This document shows, piece by piece, positions 17,034 through 25,891 of a stretch of 64,000 nt of DNA. Numbering within the stretch: the first letter of the stretch is position 1; each line of letters opens with the position of its first letter. The notes under the pieces are model-generated. The model was not told where the DNA came from. It did not search any database and saw only the letters and a program-made list of their open reading frames with translations. The stretch is from Fredinandcohnia aciditolerans (GTDB taxonomy: Bacteria; Bacillota; Bacilli; Bacillales; Bacillaceae_L). The position numbers and the translations under genes are program-made. Location: contig QGHH01000018.1 in NCBI GenBank assembly GCA_003640645.1, forward strand, positions 1 to 64,000, written 5' to 3'.

Positions 17034-17861
17034 CTATAATGCTTTTTCGTTCCGATCAAGTACACGTGCATAATTTTGCTCAAATAACGGCATTTCTTCT
17101 CCCGTTAATTGTGAAGCAAAAATGTGCTCACTTTCTTTTTTTAATGTTTGAAGCAACAGCATCATGACGGTTTGTACGGTAAGGTTTGGATCAACTAATT
17201 CCGCCAAAGAAGCCATTGTTTCGGGTTTTACATCTGGGTAAACAAATTTCGTCTCCGCACCTTGCAAACCTATATCATAGAACCGACGGATGATGTCTGC
17301 TCGTTCTGACCCACTTCCGGTCACACCTAAATAAATTTGCACAGCCACTCCATTACGTAAGCGGCGCTGAGAAATCCCCGCAAACTTTTTCCCATCTATA
17401 CTTAGATCATAGCTTCCAGGGCAATATGATCCAACGATTTCTCGTGCAACGATATCGACTTCATAGCCCTCAAGCATTTTTCGAATGAGTTCAAGCATTG
17501 TATCGTATCCGCGGTTGATATCAATCCCTTTTTCCGTCTCAGGAAAAATGAGTGAAATGTTCAACACTCCCTCATCTAATACCACTGCTAGTCCACCTGA
17601 ATTCCTAACAATCGCGCGATAGCCCAATGATTCAAGGAACTCAACCCCTTCATCCAAAAAAGGCAATTTAGTATCCTGTATCCCAAGAACTATGGTTTGA
17701 TGATGAACCCAAGTCCGCGCTGTAGCTGGCGATTCACCTTTACCCACAAACGCACAAAGAGTGTCATCTATCGCAAACGATTGTAGTGCATCAAATTGAT
17801 AGCCTAGACTAGATTGATCAATAATCCGCCAACTTGGCTGAAATAAAAGACTTTCGGTCAT
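17034..17861 (-). CDS. lipL: Octanoyl-[GcvH]:protein N-octanoyltransferase
   Basis: A 275-residue amidotransferase that moves octanoyl from GcvH to the E2 subunits of dehydrogenase complexes in the Bacillus lipoate pathway. It has the biotin/lipoate ligase fold: [22 protein letters not shown] near residue 86 and [24 protein letters not shown]. Cys147 in SYCPGSYDL corresponds to the catalytic Cys of LipL, and K158/K159 to the conserved Lys. The Cys separates it from ATP-dependent lipoate ligases. It matches ywfL in B. subtilis by sequence and neighbourhood. Element B copy 2 lies 16 bases upstream of the start. Confidence 0.93.
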   Translation of the reverse strand: MTESLLFQPSWRIIDQSSLGYQFDALQSFAIDDTLCAFVGKGESPATARTWVHHQTIVLGIQDTKLPFLDEGVEFLESLGYRAIVRNSGGLAVVLDEGVLNISLIFPETEKGIDINRGYDTMLELIRKMLEGYEVDIVAREIVGSYCPGSYDLSIDGKKFAGISQRRLRNGVAVQIYLGVTGSGSERADIIRRFYDIGLQGAETKFVYPDVKPETMASLAELVDPNLTVQTVMMLLLQTLKKESEHIFASQLTGEEMPLFEQNYARVLDRNEKAL

Positions 17862-17877
17862 AAGGCATACTCCTATA

Positions 17878-18128
17878 ATATCAAATGCGCCATGGCGTAT
17901 TTGCGCCCAGATTTTAGGCCCACATGAAGTGGGTCATAAAGACGTTGCCACAGGACGTGGCGTTCTTAGTCTTTGAACTTACTTGCTCGAAAAGTTTCCA
18001 TTGAAAATCTGTGGCATCCGCCGGAGGCTTTAACTTTATTCAGTCAGAGTTAGAACCCCGACTGAATTGTATACTCTGTTTGCATTCATCCCCCACAGAA
18101 GTAGGAGACTTCTGAATGAATAAAGTTA
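17878..18128. repeat. Dispersed structured element B, copy 2
   Basis: It shares with 8018-8216 the left hairpin (AAATGCGC ... GCGTATTT), the CAGATTTT / GAAAATCTG pair, TGGCATCCGCCGGAGGCTT and the outer AACTTTATTCAG / TGAATAAAGTT pair. Unlike copy 1 it carries extra hairpins inside: GGCCCACATGAAGTGGGTC and GACGTTGCCACAGGACGTGG. It fills the lipL-carD gap, upstream of lipL. Confidence 0.75.
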
Positions 18129-18171
18129 ATAAATACTAGATTAACAATGAGGTTCTTAAAAGAAATAAACC

Positions 18172-18196
18172 CCAAAAAACCAGGCGATGCCTGGTT
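18172..18196 (-). terminator. carD-like gene terminator
   Basis: Leftward, AACCAGGC-ATC-GCCTGGTT followed by TTTTGGGG. Confidence 0.85.
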
Positions 18197-18218
18197 CCTG
18201 TACCGTCCTATTTTACCC

Positions 18219-18758
18219 TTAATTTACGTATTTAGCTACCTCATGTCGTGAGGTTTTGCTCATTTTAAAGGCAATCATTTGATTGATTTTTTTCGTTACG
18301 GCCTCAACCGTTGTATCTAACGTAATCGCCAATTCTTTATAAAATATTTTTTGTAAATAAAGAAGTAAACGACGGTCATGTTCCGACAATTTTTTATCGT
18401 TCATTTCAAATTCATGCTTTTTACAAAGCAATGTATTTAGTACTTTAGATATTTCTTCTCTATTTCCGGACGAAGCTATTCCAGAATAAACTTTATGACG
18501 CTCCGAACTGTTGTCAATCCACTGAATTCCTGGTAGCTTAAAGGATTCTAAGATTTCCTCTGATTCACTTTTATCAATAATTCCTTGCATTAATACTTTG
18601 TCATTATCCACTGGGTTTTGGATTATCAACGTGCTGTCTTCAATTGGGTGCATTATATAATAAGTCCGAGTCATACCACCGTATGTTTTTTCACAAATAT
18701 CATCTATCTGGCATATACCCATATTCGAATAAATCACTAGATCACCGATATTAAACAT
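18219..18758 (-). CDS. CarD family transcriptional regulator
   Basis: A 179-residue protein. Residues 1-70 form a CarD/Mfd RNA-polymerase-interaction domain (MFNIGDLVIYSNMGICQIDDI ... RTYYIMHP), which in the family binds the RNA polymerase beta subunit. The C-terminal helical part ends in a segment (EHDRRLLLYLQKIFYKELA ... TVEAVTKKINQM) like the helical DNA-contacting domain. ATG at 18758 is chosen because AGGAG lies eight bases upstream. It is divergent from a marR gene, and its promoter overlaps two MarR-type operators. It is shorter than Mfd and lacks a helicase, so it is a stand-alone CarD. Confidence 0.9.
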   Translation of the reverse strand: MFNIGDLVIYSNMGICQIDDICEKTYGGMTRTYYIMHPIEDSTLIIQNPVDNDKVLMQGIIDKSESEEILESFKLPGIQWIDNSSERHKVYSGIASSGNREEISKVLNTLLCKKHEFEMNDKKLSEHDRRLLLYLQKIFYKELAITLDTTVEAVTKKINQMIAFKMSKTSRHEVAKYVN

Positions 18759-18783
18759 GTACCATGCTCCTATCCAATGGATT

Positions 18784-18845
18784 GTCAACTTAGTTGACTT
18801 TATTTAATCATACACCATAATCCGAAAAATATCAACTTGGTTGAC
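18784..18845 (-). promoter_or_regulatory. carD promoter with two MarR-type operators
   Basis: Leftward promoter: TTGATA (18830-18835), 17 bases, TATGAT (18807-18812). Operator 1, GTCAACTTAGTTGAC (18784-18798), is a perfect dyad just downstream of -10. Operator 2 (18831-18845, ATCAACTTGGTTGAC) overlaps the -35. Confidence 0.85.
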
Positions 18846-18940
18846 AAAAATAACATTTCCAAGAGAAATAGCTGACCTGTAAAACCTCAATATCCTGTAT
18901 AAATCGACAAAAGTTTCAGCTTAACCCTCACATATATTTT

Positions 18941-18979
18941 GTCAACTTAGTTGACTACATCTATTTATTTTTGTATAGT
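18941..18979 (+). promoter_or_regulatory. marR promoter overlapping a third operator
   Basis: TTGACT (18951-18956), 17 bases, TATAGT (18974-18979). The -35 hexamer is the right half of GTCAACTTAGTTGAC (18941-18955), identical to operator 1. This indicates autorepression by the MarR protein. Confidence 0.88.
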
Positions 18980-19010
18980 AATGGCGATTATAAAAACGGG
19001 AGTGGAATTT

Positions 19011-19439
19011 ATGGACCCTGTACTTCAACATTTAGATTTAATCGACCTCTTAAGTGAAAGACATGGACAGCTTCGAGGGATTGCAGAAAAATTATGGAAT
19101 GAGACCAGCGACATCGCGATTTCAAATTCAGAATGGTATATCATGTCGCGGATCTATAAAAGACAAACAACGATTGCGAATGTTTCTAAAAATGTTGATA
19201 TAACTAGGCAAGCAACACATAAATTTATAAAAAACTTAAAGGCAAAAGGGCTAGTCAACGTAATGGATGTTGAAAACAACAAAAAGGAAAAACGAATCGA
19301 ATTAACCCCCCTTGGTGAAGAGTGCTATGAGAAAAATGAGGAACTAAAAGCAACGATTGAAAAACAAATCATAGAAAATATCGGGGATGAACAAGTAGAG
19401 CTATTAAAAAAAGTATTAAAAACGGATTGGAACATTTGA
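19011..19439 (+). CDS. MarR family transcriptional regulator
   Basis: A 142-residue winged-helix repressor. The core is WYIMSRIYKRQTTIANVSKNVDITRQATHKFIKNLKAKG, a MarR-type recognition helix, followed by the wing (VNVMDVENNKKEKRIELTPLGEE) and a C-terminal dimerisation helix. ATG at 19011 follows GGGAGTGG; an upstream in-frame start would add 20 residues and is not supported. It is divergent from the carD-like gene. Its probable binding site GTCAACTTAGTTGAC occurs three times in the shared promoter region and overlaps the -35 boxes of both genes, so it should repress itself and carD. The inducing ligand is unknown. Confidence 0.92.
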   Translation: MDPVLQHLDLIDLLSERHGQLRGIAEKLWNETSDIAISNSEWYIMSRIYKRQTTIANVSKNVDITRQATHKFIKNLKAKGLVNVMDVENNKKEKRIELTPLGEECYEKNEELKATIEKQIIENIGDEQVELLKKVLKTDWNI

Positions 19440-19467
19440 AATTCAGACAATTGGGTGTGTAGCTGAC

Positions 19468-19563
19468 GATTTACTGCCACTGTTTCAGAAATACTGCCAT
19501 TAATCTTAATTTACTGCCGCTATTTCTAATTTACTGCCACTAATCGAAATTTACTGCCACTAG
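19468..19563. repeat. Short phased direct repeats, TACTGCC, exact 20-bp period
   Basis: TTTACTGCCACT or near variants place TACTGCC at 19472, 19492, 19512, 19532 and 19552, exactly 20 bases apart; the 8 or so bases between are variable. The array lies between the convergent marR and pta genes, before their shared terminator. Confidence 0.85.
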
Positions 19564-19580
19564 CCAAAATACACCCACAA

Positions 19581-19613
19581 AAAAGGCCATGTCCTAAAAG
19601 ACATGGCCTTTCT
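19581..19613. terminator. Bidirectional terminator between marR and pta
   Basis: AAGGCCATGTC pairs with GACATGGCCTT; A-rich on the left and TTTCTCATTCTT on the right. Confidence 0.9.
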
Positions 19614-19618
19614 CATTC

Positions 19619-20590
19619 TTACAACGCTTGCGCTGCTGTGATTAAAGCAAGTTTATAAACATCCTCTTCGTTACATCCGCGTGATAGGTCGTTTACTGGC
19701 TGATTTAAGCCCTGTAAAATTGGACCAACCGCTTCAAAGTTTCCGAGACGCTGTGCAATTTTATATCCGATATTACCCGCTTCAAGGCTTGGGAAAACAA
19801 ATACATTTGCGTCACCTTTGATGATGGAATCTGGTGCTTTTTTCTTTGCAACAGATGGAACAAATGCTGCATCAAATTGGAATTCTCCATCCAATACTAA
19901 GGCAGGATTCATTTCTTTTGCAATTTTAACAGCCTCTGCTACTTTTTCCGTTTCAGGAGATTTTGCAGAACCTTTGGTTGAGAAGCTTAACATAGCTACT
20001 CTTGGTTCGATATCAAACATATCAGCCGTATTGGCACTTTCAATTGCAATCTCTGCTAAATCCTGACTATCTGGTGCAATATTAATCGCACAATCAGCAA
20101 ATACATATTTCTCATCTTCACGAACCATGATAAATACACCAGAAGTCTTCTTCACACCTTGTTTTGTTTTAATGATTTGAAGGGCAGGACGAACCGTGTC
20201 TGCAGTTGAATGTGCCGCACCACTTACAAGCCCGTGTGCTTTACCTGTATACACTAGCATGGTTCCGAAGTAATTTTCATCCTTAAGGATCTTACGTGCA
20301 TCCTTCTCAGTTGCTTTGCCCTTACGTCGTTCAACAAATGAAGCCACAAGCTGATCGAACTCTGGATATGAATTAGCATCATAGATTTCCACTCCTTCAA
20401 GGGAAACACCAAGTTCCTTCGCTTTGCTTTCAACCGCTGCTTTTTCGCCAACAACAATTGGTACAAGTACCTTTTCACTTGCCAAACGGCTTACCGCTGT
20501 TAAAATGCGCTCATCTAATCCTTCTGGAAAAACAATTTTCATTTCCTTTCCAGATACCTTTTGTTTTAATTGAGTAAATAAATCGCTCAC
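19619..20590 (-). CDS. pta: Phosphate acetyltransferase
   Basis: A 323-residue enzyme that interconverts acetyl-CoA and acetyl phosphate in overflow metabolism, working with acetate kinase. It is the short single-domain form normal in Bacillus (PTA_PTB fold): KIVFPEGLDERILTAVSRL at the N-terminus, HGLVSGAAHSTADTVRPALQIIKT in the middle, and FVFPSLEAGNIGYKIAQRLG near the C-terminus. GGAGG precedes the ATG. In B. subtilis pta is activated by CcpA through an upstream cre; I found no convincing cre in the 290 bases upstream here, which are A/T-rich and otherwise empty except for the hemQ promoter region. Confidence 0.96.
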   Translation of the reverse strand: MSDLFTQLKQKVSGKEMKIVFPEGLDERILTAVSRLASEKVLVPIVVGEKAAVESKAKELGVSLEGVEIYDANSYPEFDQLVASFVERRKGKATEKDARKILKDENYFGTMLVYTGKAHGLVSGAAHSTADTVRPALQIIKTKQGVKKTSGVFIMVREDEKYVFADCAINIAPDSQDLAEIAIESANTADMFDIEPRVAMLSFSTKGSAKSPETEKVAEAVKIAKEMNPALVLDGEFQFDAAFVPSVAKKKAPDSIIKGDANVFVFPSLEAGNIGYKIAQRLGNFEAVGPILQGLNQPVNDLSRGCNEEDVYKLALITAAQAL

Positions 20591-20883
20591 TCTTATTCCT
20601 CCTAGTATGTTAATAAATGCGTTTTATGTAAGTTAGGCATTTAGCCGTACCAAAACTGCCAACCATTAGGATACGGCTTTTTTCATCAATTGAAAACCAA
20701 AAAGCCTTAAAAATCATGTGACAGTATTATGACACTATCTTCAATTTTCCCAACAACCTGACAAAATACTCACTCTCACTTTTGTTCACAAAATCTCCTA
20801 AGGTTTAATCACTTTGCTATAGGGGAAACTGTGATATAGTAGTGTTGAATACATAAACATGTGATAAATAAGGAGTGATTGTA

Positions 20884-21636
20884 ATGGCTGAAGCAGCACA
20901 AACGCTTGATGGCTGGTATTGCCTACATGATTTTCGTTCGATCGATTGGACGTCTTGGAAAACCCTTTCTAGTGACGAGCGACAAGCAGCAATTCATGAA
21001 TTTCTTGGTTTAGTAGATAAGTGGAATAAAACTCAAGCAGAGAACCAAGGAAGCCATGCATTATATACAATTGTCGGCCAAAAGGCTGATTTCATGATGA
21101 TGATTCTTCGTCCAACAATGGAAGAACTAAATGAAATCGAAAATGAATTCAATAAAACAAAGCTTGCTGAATACACAATTCCTACATATTCTTATGTTTC
21201 TGTTGTTGAATTAAGTAACTATGTAGCAGGCGAAAGCAATGAGGATCCATATCAAAATCCTTATGTACGCGGACGTTTATACCCAACCTTACCGAAGAAC
21301 AAATATGTTTGCTTCTATCCAATGGACAAGCGCCGTGAAGGCAATGACAACTGGTACATGCTTTCAATGGAAGAACGCAAGGAGCTTATGCGCAGCCACG
21401 GTATGATTGGCCGCCAATATGCAGGAATCGTAAAACAAATCATCACAGGCTCTGTTGGCTTTGATGATTATGAATGGGGCGTAACCTTATTCTCGGACGA
21501 TGTGCTTCAATTCAAGAAGCTTGTCTATGAAATGCGCTTTGACGAAGTAAGTGCTCGATACGGTGAATTCGGAGCATTCTTCGTTGGAAACATTTTAACT
21601 GAAGAAAAAGTACCACAATTCCTACACATTAATTAA
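20884..21636 (+). CDS. hemQ: Coproheme decarboxylase HemQ
   Basis: A 250-residue cytoplasmic enzyme that oxidatively decarboxylates coproheme III to heme b, the last step of the coproporphyrin-dependent pathway of Gram-positives. It belongs to the chlorite dismutase-like family. Diagnostic segments: [24 protein letters not shown], containing the catalytic Tyr of FYPMDK and the propionate-binding Arg/Lys, and [12 protein letters not shown] with the proximal His. The ATG at 20884 after AAGGAGTG is used; an ORF start three codons earlier lies in the ribosome-binding site. A family D element directly follows the stop. Confidence 0.96.
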   Translation: MAEAAQTLDGWYCLHDFRSIDWTSWKTLSSDERQAAIHEFLGLVDKWNKTQAENQGSHALYTIVGQKADFMMMILRPTMEELNEIENEFNKTKLAEYTIPTYSYVSVVELSNYVAGESNEDPYQNPYVRGRLYPTLPKNKYVCFYPMDKRREGNDNWYMLSMEERKELMRSHGMIGRQYAGIVKQIITGSVGFDDYEWGVTLFSDDVLQFKKLVYEMRFDEVSARYGEFGAFFVGNILTEEKVPQFLHIN

Positions 21637-21759
21637 GAAAAGTGACAGGTGCCCAGTTTTAGGCGACAAGCATAAGAAAAGCGCTGACAGAAGGTGCATT
21701 TTACCTTCCGAAGCGCTTTTCTTAGACCAGAGAGCCGATGGCGCATGAAACTAGACATA
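21637..21759. repeat. Dispersed element D, copy 2
   Basis: Framework AAGTGACAGGTGCCCAG, GGCGACAAGCATAAG, a long hairpin GAAAAGCGCT ... AAGCGCTTTTC with AGAAGG/CCTTC, then CCGATGGCGC and CTAGACAT. It matches copies at 5325 and 32518 in layout; the central hairpin arms differ but keep pairing. Confidence 0.75.
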
Positions 21760-21760
21760 A

Positions 21761-21790
21761 AAAAAAGAGAGGGGCTTCCTCTCTTTTTTT
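21761..21790 (+). terminator. Terminator after hemQ
   Basis: AAAAAAGAGAGG-loop-CCTCTCTTTTTTTT, strong U-tract rightward. Confidence 0.9.
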
Positions 21791-21979
21791 TATCCATATT
21801 CATAATCCTTTTTCCTCGCTCATACAATGCAATGATGAATCCACTAAACATACCACCAAAAAGTTCTAGTCAAAATCCCAAAAATAATCAAAAAGTAGGA
21901 ACCCATCTTTCACCTAAACAATAAGTTAGTAAAGAGGCTTTTTCATTATCCTTGTCTTCTTTTGTAGTGAGGTGAAAAG

Positions 21980-22402
21980 ATGGCAGTAGTTGCGCACACG
22001 GAGGCAGATGTAAAGCTGTTAGCAAGGCTGTTACGCGCTGAGGCTGAAAGCGAAGGTAAACAAGGCATGCTATTAGTAGGGAATGTCGGGGTAAATCGCG
22101 CGAGATCTCGTTGTCTGGATTTTAAAGATATTAACACCATCCGAAAAATGGTCTTTCAAAGTCCTGGTGGCTTTGAAGCAACCCAAAAGGGCTATTTCTA
22201 CCAGGCCGCTCGACCGTCTGAGATTGCACTTGCACGAAGGGTACTAAAAGGGGAAAGGTTTCACCCTGCTAGGTTTTCTTTGTGGTTTTTTGAACCATCA
22301 GGAAACTGTCCGGCACAATGGTTTAACCAGTGGAACGTGGGAAGATTTAAAGCACACTGCTTCTACCAACCAACACAGGAGGATTGTCCAGACGTTTTCT
22401 AA
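21980..22402 (+). CDS. cwlJ: Spore cortex-lytic cell wall hydrolase CwlJ
   Basis: A 140-residue protein made almost entirely of the SleB/CwlJ Hydrolase_2 domain: DVKLLARLLRAEAESEGKQGMLLVGNVGVNRARS at the start, where the Glu of RAEAE is the expected catalytic residue, then FYQAARPSEIALARRVL and the C-terminal FSLWFFEPSGNCPAQWFNQWNVGRFKAHCFYQP. It has no signal peptide, like CwlJ, which is made in the mother cell, placed in the spore coat and degrades cortex peptidoglycan during germination. It is directly followed by gerQ, whose product is needed for CwlJ localisation in B. subtilis. GAGGTG precedes the ATG. Confidence 0.94.
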   Translation: MAVVAHTEADVKLLARLLRAEAESEGKQGMLLVGNVGVNRARSRCLDFKDINTIRKMVFQSPGGFEATQKGYFYQAARPSEIALARRVLKGERFHPARFSLWFFEPSGNCPAQWFNQWNVGRFKAHCFYQPTQEDCPDVF

Positions 22403-22457
22403 GGCATATGCCTTAATTTAAAAAGAGAAAAATTAAACATTCTGAGGAGGGCTTACA

Positions 22458-22946
22458 TTGAGTCAAGATAATCAATCAATGCAAAATCCATATGCTGCTT
22501 ACGGGTTTAACCCGCAAAGTATGGGCCAGTTTGGGGGCTACATGGATCCAAACCAATTCGCATATGGGGGGTATCCATTCCAACAGCAACAACAAGGAGG
22601 CTTTCAGGCACCACAAACGCCAACTTTCGCTCAAACGGGTGGGGTCGCGCAAAATGTACCGGGTATGCTTCCGCTTGAAGAATCCTACATCGAAAACATT
22701 CTTCGCCTGAACAAAGGAAAGCAAGCGACTGTTTACATGGGCTTTGATACCACGAACCAACAAAAAGTCTTCAAAGGCGTTGTTGAAGCTGCAGGGCGTG
22801 ACCACATTATTTTAAGTGACCCTCAAACAGGCGTGCGCTACTTACTCTTAATGGTCTACTTACAATACATTACATTTGACGAAGAAATTGAGTACCAATA
22901 TCCATTTGGTGGAGGCCAAGGCCTAGTCAATTACCCACCACGCTAA
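22458..22946 (+). CDS. gerQ: Spore coat protein GerQ
   Basis: A 162-residue coat protein needed for CwlJ function in germination. The N-terminal half is low-complexity and rich in Gln, Gly, Pro, Tyr and Phe (GGYPFQQQQQGGFQAPQ), and the C-terminal half is the conserved GerQ domain (LEESYIENILRLNKGKQATVY ... FKGVVEAAGRDHIILSDP). In B. subtilis GerQ is cross-linked by transglutaminase, and the Gln-rich part fits that. It starts at TTG 22458, eight bases after GAGGAGGG; no ATG is available. It forms an operon with cwlJ, 55 bases upstream. A perfect-palindrome terminator follows. Confidence 0.94.
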   Translation: MSQDNQSMQNPYAAYGFNPQSMGQFGGYMDPNQFAYGGYPFQQQQQGGFQAPQTPTFAQTGGVAQNVPGMLPLEESYIENILRLNKGKQATVYMGFDTTNQQKVFKGVVEAAGRDHIILSDPQTGVRYLLLMVYLQYITFDEEIEYQYPFGGGQGLVNYPPR

Positions 22947-22952
22947 AAAAGT

Positions 22953-22976
22953 AAGGAGTGTCCGCGGACACTCCTT
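22953..22976. terminator. Perfect palindromic terminator between gerQ and ywdK
   Basis: AAGGAGTGTCCG and CGGACACTCCTT form a loopless 24-bp palindrome flanked by A6 on the left and TTTAATCTTTCC on the right. Confidence 0.85.
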
Positions 22977-22990
22977 TAATCTTTCCTTTT

Positions 22991-23362
22991 TTACATATGT
23001 TTTACGGCAGCCACTATTAATAATACCCAACCTAGTAAAAAGGCAACCCCACCAAGCGGTGTGATGGCACCAAGGATTTTAATACCAGTCACACTTAAAA
23101 CGTACAAGCTTCCAGAAAATAAAAAGATTCCCACAAGCAAACTCCAACCAGCCGTTGTAATTAAACTAACTTGTGAAAACTTGTCCGCTAAAAAGGCAAC
23201 AACAAATAATCCAATCGCGTGAAACATTTGATATTGGACAGCTGTATTCCATGTTTTTAAGTATTTTTCGGTAATTTTACCTTCTAAACCATGGGCACCA
23301 AATGCACCAAGCGCAACTGCTAAAAATGCATTAATCGCTCCCAATATTAAGAACAATTTCAT
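22991..23362 (-). CDS. ywdK: DUF423 family membrane protein (YwdK)
   Basis: A 123-residue protein with four hydrophobic segments and the DUF423 signature: FLILGAINAFLAVALGAFGAHGLEGK at the N-terminus, TAVQYQMFHAIGLF in the middle, and ITPLGGVAFLLGWVLL at the end. The start MKLFLIL at 23362 is the family start and follows an AAGGATGGAG ribosome-binding site; a longer frame of 46 extra residues is not supported. Function is unknown. It is convergent with gerQ, as in B. subtilis (gerQ = ywdL). Confidence 0.93.
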   Translation of the reverse strand: MKLFLILGAINAFLAVALGAFGAHGLEGKITEKYLKTWNTAVQYQMFHAIGLFVVAFLADKFSQVSLITTAGWSLLVGIFLFSGSLYVLSVTGIKILGAITPLGGVAFLLGWVLLIVAAVKHM

Positions 23363-23458
23363 TTTCGTTCTCCATCCTTTTTTTAAAATTCGTATTTTTA
23401 TTCTACCATATTCATTATAAGATAGGAGTAGGACTCTAGACCATAAAGGAGTTTTACT

Positions 23459-24181
23459 ATGAACTACGAGATTATACCTATTGGAGACATGGCCCTGCAA
23501 ATTCTATACAAGGAGCCTGCTTCAGACAACTTGCAGCGTCAAATTCAGCAAACCACGAAACACATTGAACAAATGAATATACCAGGTGTTGTTGAACTCG
23601 TTCCTGCCTTTCAATCAATAACAGTTTACTATAATCCAATTATCACTACCTATCATTGTCTTTTTGCTCAGGTTGCTGAGATTTGCGAAAAGCATTCCAC
23701 AGAACAAAGCACCACTTCAAAAGAGATCATTGTGATTCCAACCTGTTATGATGGTGAGGACCTCGAGAATGTCGCTCGCAGGAATGGGCTCTCAACCGAA
23801 GAGGTAACTTCCATACATAGCAGCGTTGATTATCTTGTCTATATGATTGGCTTTTTACCGGGCTTCCCGTATTTAAAAGGGCTTCCAGCTACACTTAGCA
23901 CACCGCGCCTGGCAACTCCCCGATTAAAAGTTCCAAAAGGGGCGGTCGGCATCGGCGGTGATCAAACAGGGGTGTATCCACTCGAGTCACCAGGAGGGTG
24001 GAATCTCATTGGACGAACTCCGGTACCTTTATTTGACCCGGAACGGCAGAATCCGTTTTTACTAAAAGCAGGGGACTACCTCCGCTTCACTCAGATTTCA
24101 GCACAAGAATACAGAGAAATTGAAAATCTAGTAAAAGAAAACCAATACAAAGTAGAGGTGAAAAAAATTGAAAACCATTGA
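23459..24181 (+). CDS. pxpB: 5-oxoprolinase subunit B (KipI family)
   Basis: A 240-residue protein of the KipI/allophanate-hydrolase subunit 1 family. The [37 protein letters not shown] and [12 protein letters not shown] blocks are the core of the family. Together with PxpA and PxpC it hydrolyses 5-oxoproline (pyroglutamate), a damage product of glutamine and glutamate, to glutamate with ATP. It heads a three-gene operon, overlapping pxpA by 14 bases. In B. subtilis the homologue KipI also inhibits the sporulation kinase KinA. AAAGGAG precedes the ATG. Confidence 0.95.
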   Translation: MNYEIIPIGDMALQILYKEPASDNLQRQIQQTTKHIEQMNIPGVVELVPAFQSITVYYNPIITTYHCLFAQVAEICEKHSTEQSTTSKEIIVIPTCYDGEDLENVARRNGLSTEEVTSIHSSVDYLVYMIGFLPGFPYLKGLPATLSTPRLATPRLKVPKGAVGIGGDQTGVYPLESPGGWNLIGRTPVPLFDPERQNPFLLKAGDYLRFTQISAQEYREIENLVKENQYKVEVKKIENH

Positions 24182-24926
24182 TTTAAATTGTGACTTAGGG
24201 GAAAGTTTTGGTGCCTATAAAATCGGGAAAGACGAGGAAGTCCTCTCCTTTATTTCCAGCGCAAATATCGCTTGTGGGTTTCACGCAGGCGACCCGCATG
24301 TAATCAATCAAACTGTACAGCTGGCGAAGAAATATGGCGTCGCTATCGGTGCCCATCCAGGCTTTCAGGACCTTGTCGGATTTGGCAGGAGAGCCATGGC
24401 CGTTTCACCAAAAGACGTCTATGATCTTGTTCTTTATCAAATCGGTGCTCTTGCTGCATTTTGTAAAGCACACGAAGTAAAGCTCTCTCACGTAAAACCA
24501 CACGGTGCTCTTTATAATATGGCAGCAGTCGACACTAACCTTGCAGAGGCAATTGCTAAAGCTGTCAGCATATTTGATCCAACTCTTTCACTCTATGGAC
24601 TAGCTGGTAGCAAGTTAATTGAAGCTGGAGAAAAATACGGCTTACATACGGTTTCCGAAGTGTTTGCTGACCGAACCTATCAACCTGATGGAACCTTAAC
24701 ACCAAGGACGCAAGGGGACGCAGTTATTCACGACAGCCATGTTGCAATCAAACAAGTTCTGCAAATGGTGAAAGAACAAATTGTTCAAACGACAACTGGC
24801 GAAATCATTCCCATTAAAGCTGACTCCATTTGCGTTCATGGCGACAATGATCACGCCCTCCAATTTGTTCAAGAATTACGACATGCACTAACCAATGAAG
24901 GCATTACAATTAAAGCAATCAGGTGA
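24168..24926 (+). CDS. pxpA: 5-oxoprolinase subunit A (LamB/YcsF family)
   Basis: A 252-residue protein that opens with the diagnostic [22 protein letters not shown] and continues with [32 protein letters not shown] and [10 protein letters not shown], the conserved metal- or substrate-binding segments of the LamB/YcsF fold. It starts at TTG 24168, inside the end of pxpB, where GTAGAGGTG serves as ribosome-binding site. It is part of the PxpABC complex. Four bases separate its stop from the pxpC start. Confidence 0.95.
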   Translation: MKTIDLNCDLGESFGAYKIGKDEEVLSFISSANIACGFHAGDPHVINQTVQLAKKYGVAIGAHPGFQDLVGFGRRAMAVSPKDVYDLVLYQIGALAAFCKAHEVKLSHVKPHGALYNMAAVDTNLAEAIAKAVSIFDPTLSLYGLAGSKLIEAGEKYGLHTVSEVFADRTYQPDGTLTPRTQGDAVIHDSHVAIKQVLQMVKEQIVQTTTGEIIPIKADSICVHGDNDHALQFVQELRHALTNEGITIKAIR

Positions 24927-24930
24927 TCAT

Positions 24931-25857
24931 ATGGGACAACCGCTATTTACCGTCCTTAAAAAAGGACTTTTAACCACATTTCAGGACCTTGGCCGCTATG
25001 GCTACCAACAATTTGGAGTCGTAACAAGTGGAGCAATGGATGCTTATTCAAGCCAGCTTGCTAATATTCTAGTCGGTAACTCTAGGGAGGAGGCCGTACT
25101 TGAAATTACCATGCTTGGCCCGACATTACGAGTAGAAGCAGACGCCATGACACTCTCTGTTTGCGGGGCAGACTTAAGCATGACCGTAAATGGAAACAAA
25201 GCCCCATTGTGGCAGTCGTTTGTCGTGTCAAAAGGGGATATTATTAAGTTTGGCAAACCTATATCGGGAACTCGCGCATACTTAGCAGTGGCAGGCGGAT
25301 TTGAAGCTCAAGAAGTCCTCGGAAGTAAATCATATTACGCAAAGGCAAAGCTTGGGACAGAGATCAACGATGGTGATATTATTTGCGGTTCTGTTCGTAC
25401 TCTTCGAAAAAATACAGGACTCTCGCATTACCTTGTTCCAACCTTTGATAAAGGGGTAACCGTTCGCGCAATTTTAGGACCACACCAGGATTATTTTACC
25501 GAGAGTTCCATCGAACAGTTTTTTAGCGACACCTTTCAGGCCCTTCAAGGGGATCGGATGGGGTATAGATTAAAGGGGACAAAACCCTTGCAGCATAAAG
25601 AAAGAGCCGAAATTGCCTCTGACGCGATCCCGCTTGGTGGTATTCAAGTTCCAAGTAGCGGCGAGCCAATCATCCTATTAGCAGACCGGCAAACGACAGG
25701 GGGCTATCCTCGAATCGCAACGATCATTGCCGCCGATATTTATAAAATCGCCCAGCTACCGCCTGGTGGAACGATTCGATTTGAGCGCTGCAGCATTGAA
25801 ACTGCCCATCAACTCTATAAAAAAAGAGAGAACTTTCTCAAAAACCTCCAATGGTGA
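24931..25857 (+). CDS. pxpC: 5-oxoprolinase subunit C (KipA family)
   Basis: A 308-residue carboxyltransferase-domain protein of the KipA/allophanate-hydrolase subunit 2 family. Key blocks are LTTFQDLGRYGYQQFGVVTSGAMDAYS, TRAYLAVAGGFE and SDAIPLGGIQVPSSGEPIILLADRQTTGGYPR. The ATG at 24931 follows AGGTGATC; an upstream ATG at 24895 lies inside pxpA. It is the last gene of the pxpBAC unit, so the operon is complete. A 21-bp-phased repeat array begins 35 bases after its stop. Confidence 0.95.
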   Translation: MGQPLFTVLKKGLLTTFQDLGRYGYQQFGVVTSGAMDAYSSQLANILVGNSREEAVLEITMLGPTLRVEADAMTLSVCGADLSMTVNGNKAPLWQSFVVSKGDIIKFGKPISGTRAYLAVAGGFEAQEVLGSKSYYAKAKLGTEINDGDIICGSVRTLRKNTGLSHYLVPTFDKGVTVRAILGPHQDYFTESSIEQFFSDTFQALQGDRMGYRLKGTKPLQHKERAEIASDAIPLGGIQVPSSGEPIILLADRQTTGGYPRIATIIAADIYKIAQLPPGGTIRFERCSIETAHQLYKKRENFLKNLQW

Positions 25858-25891
25858 CGCACCTTGGGGGTATTCTTTTGCCTCATACTTT

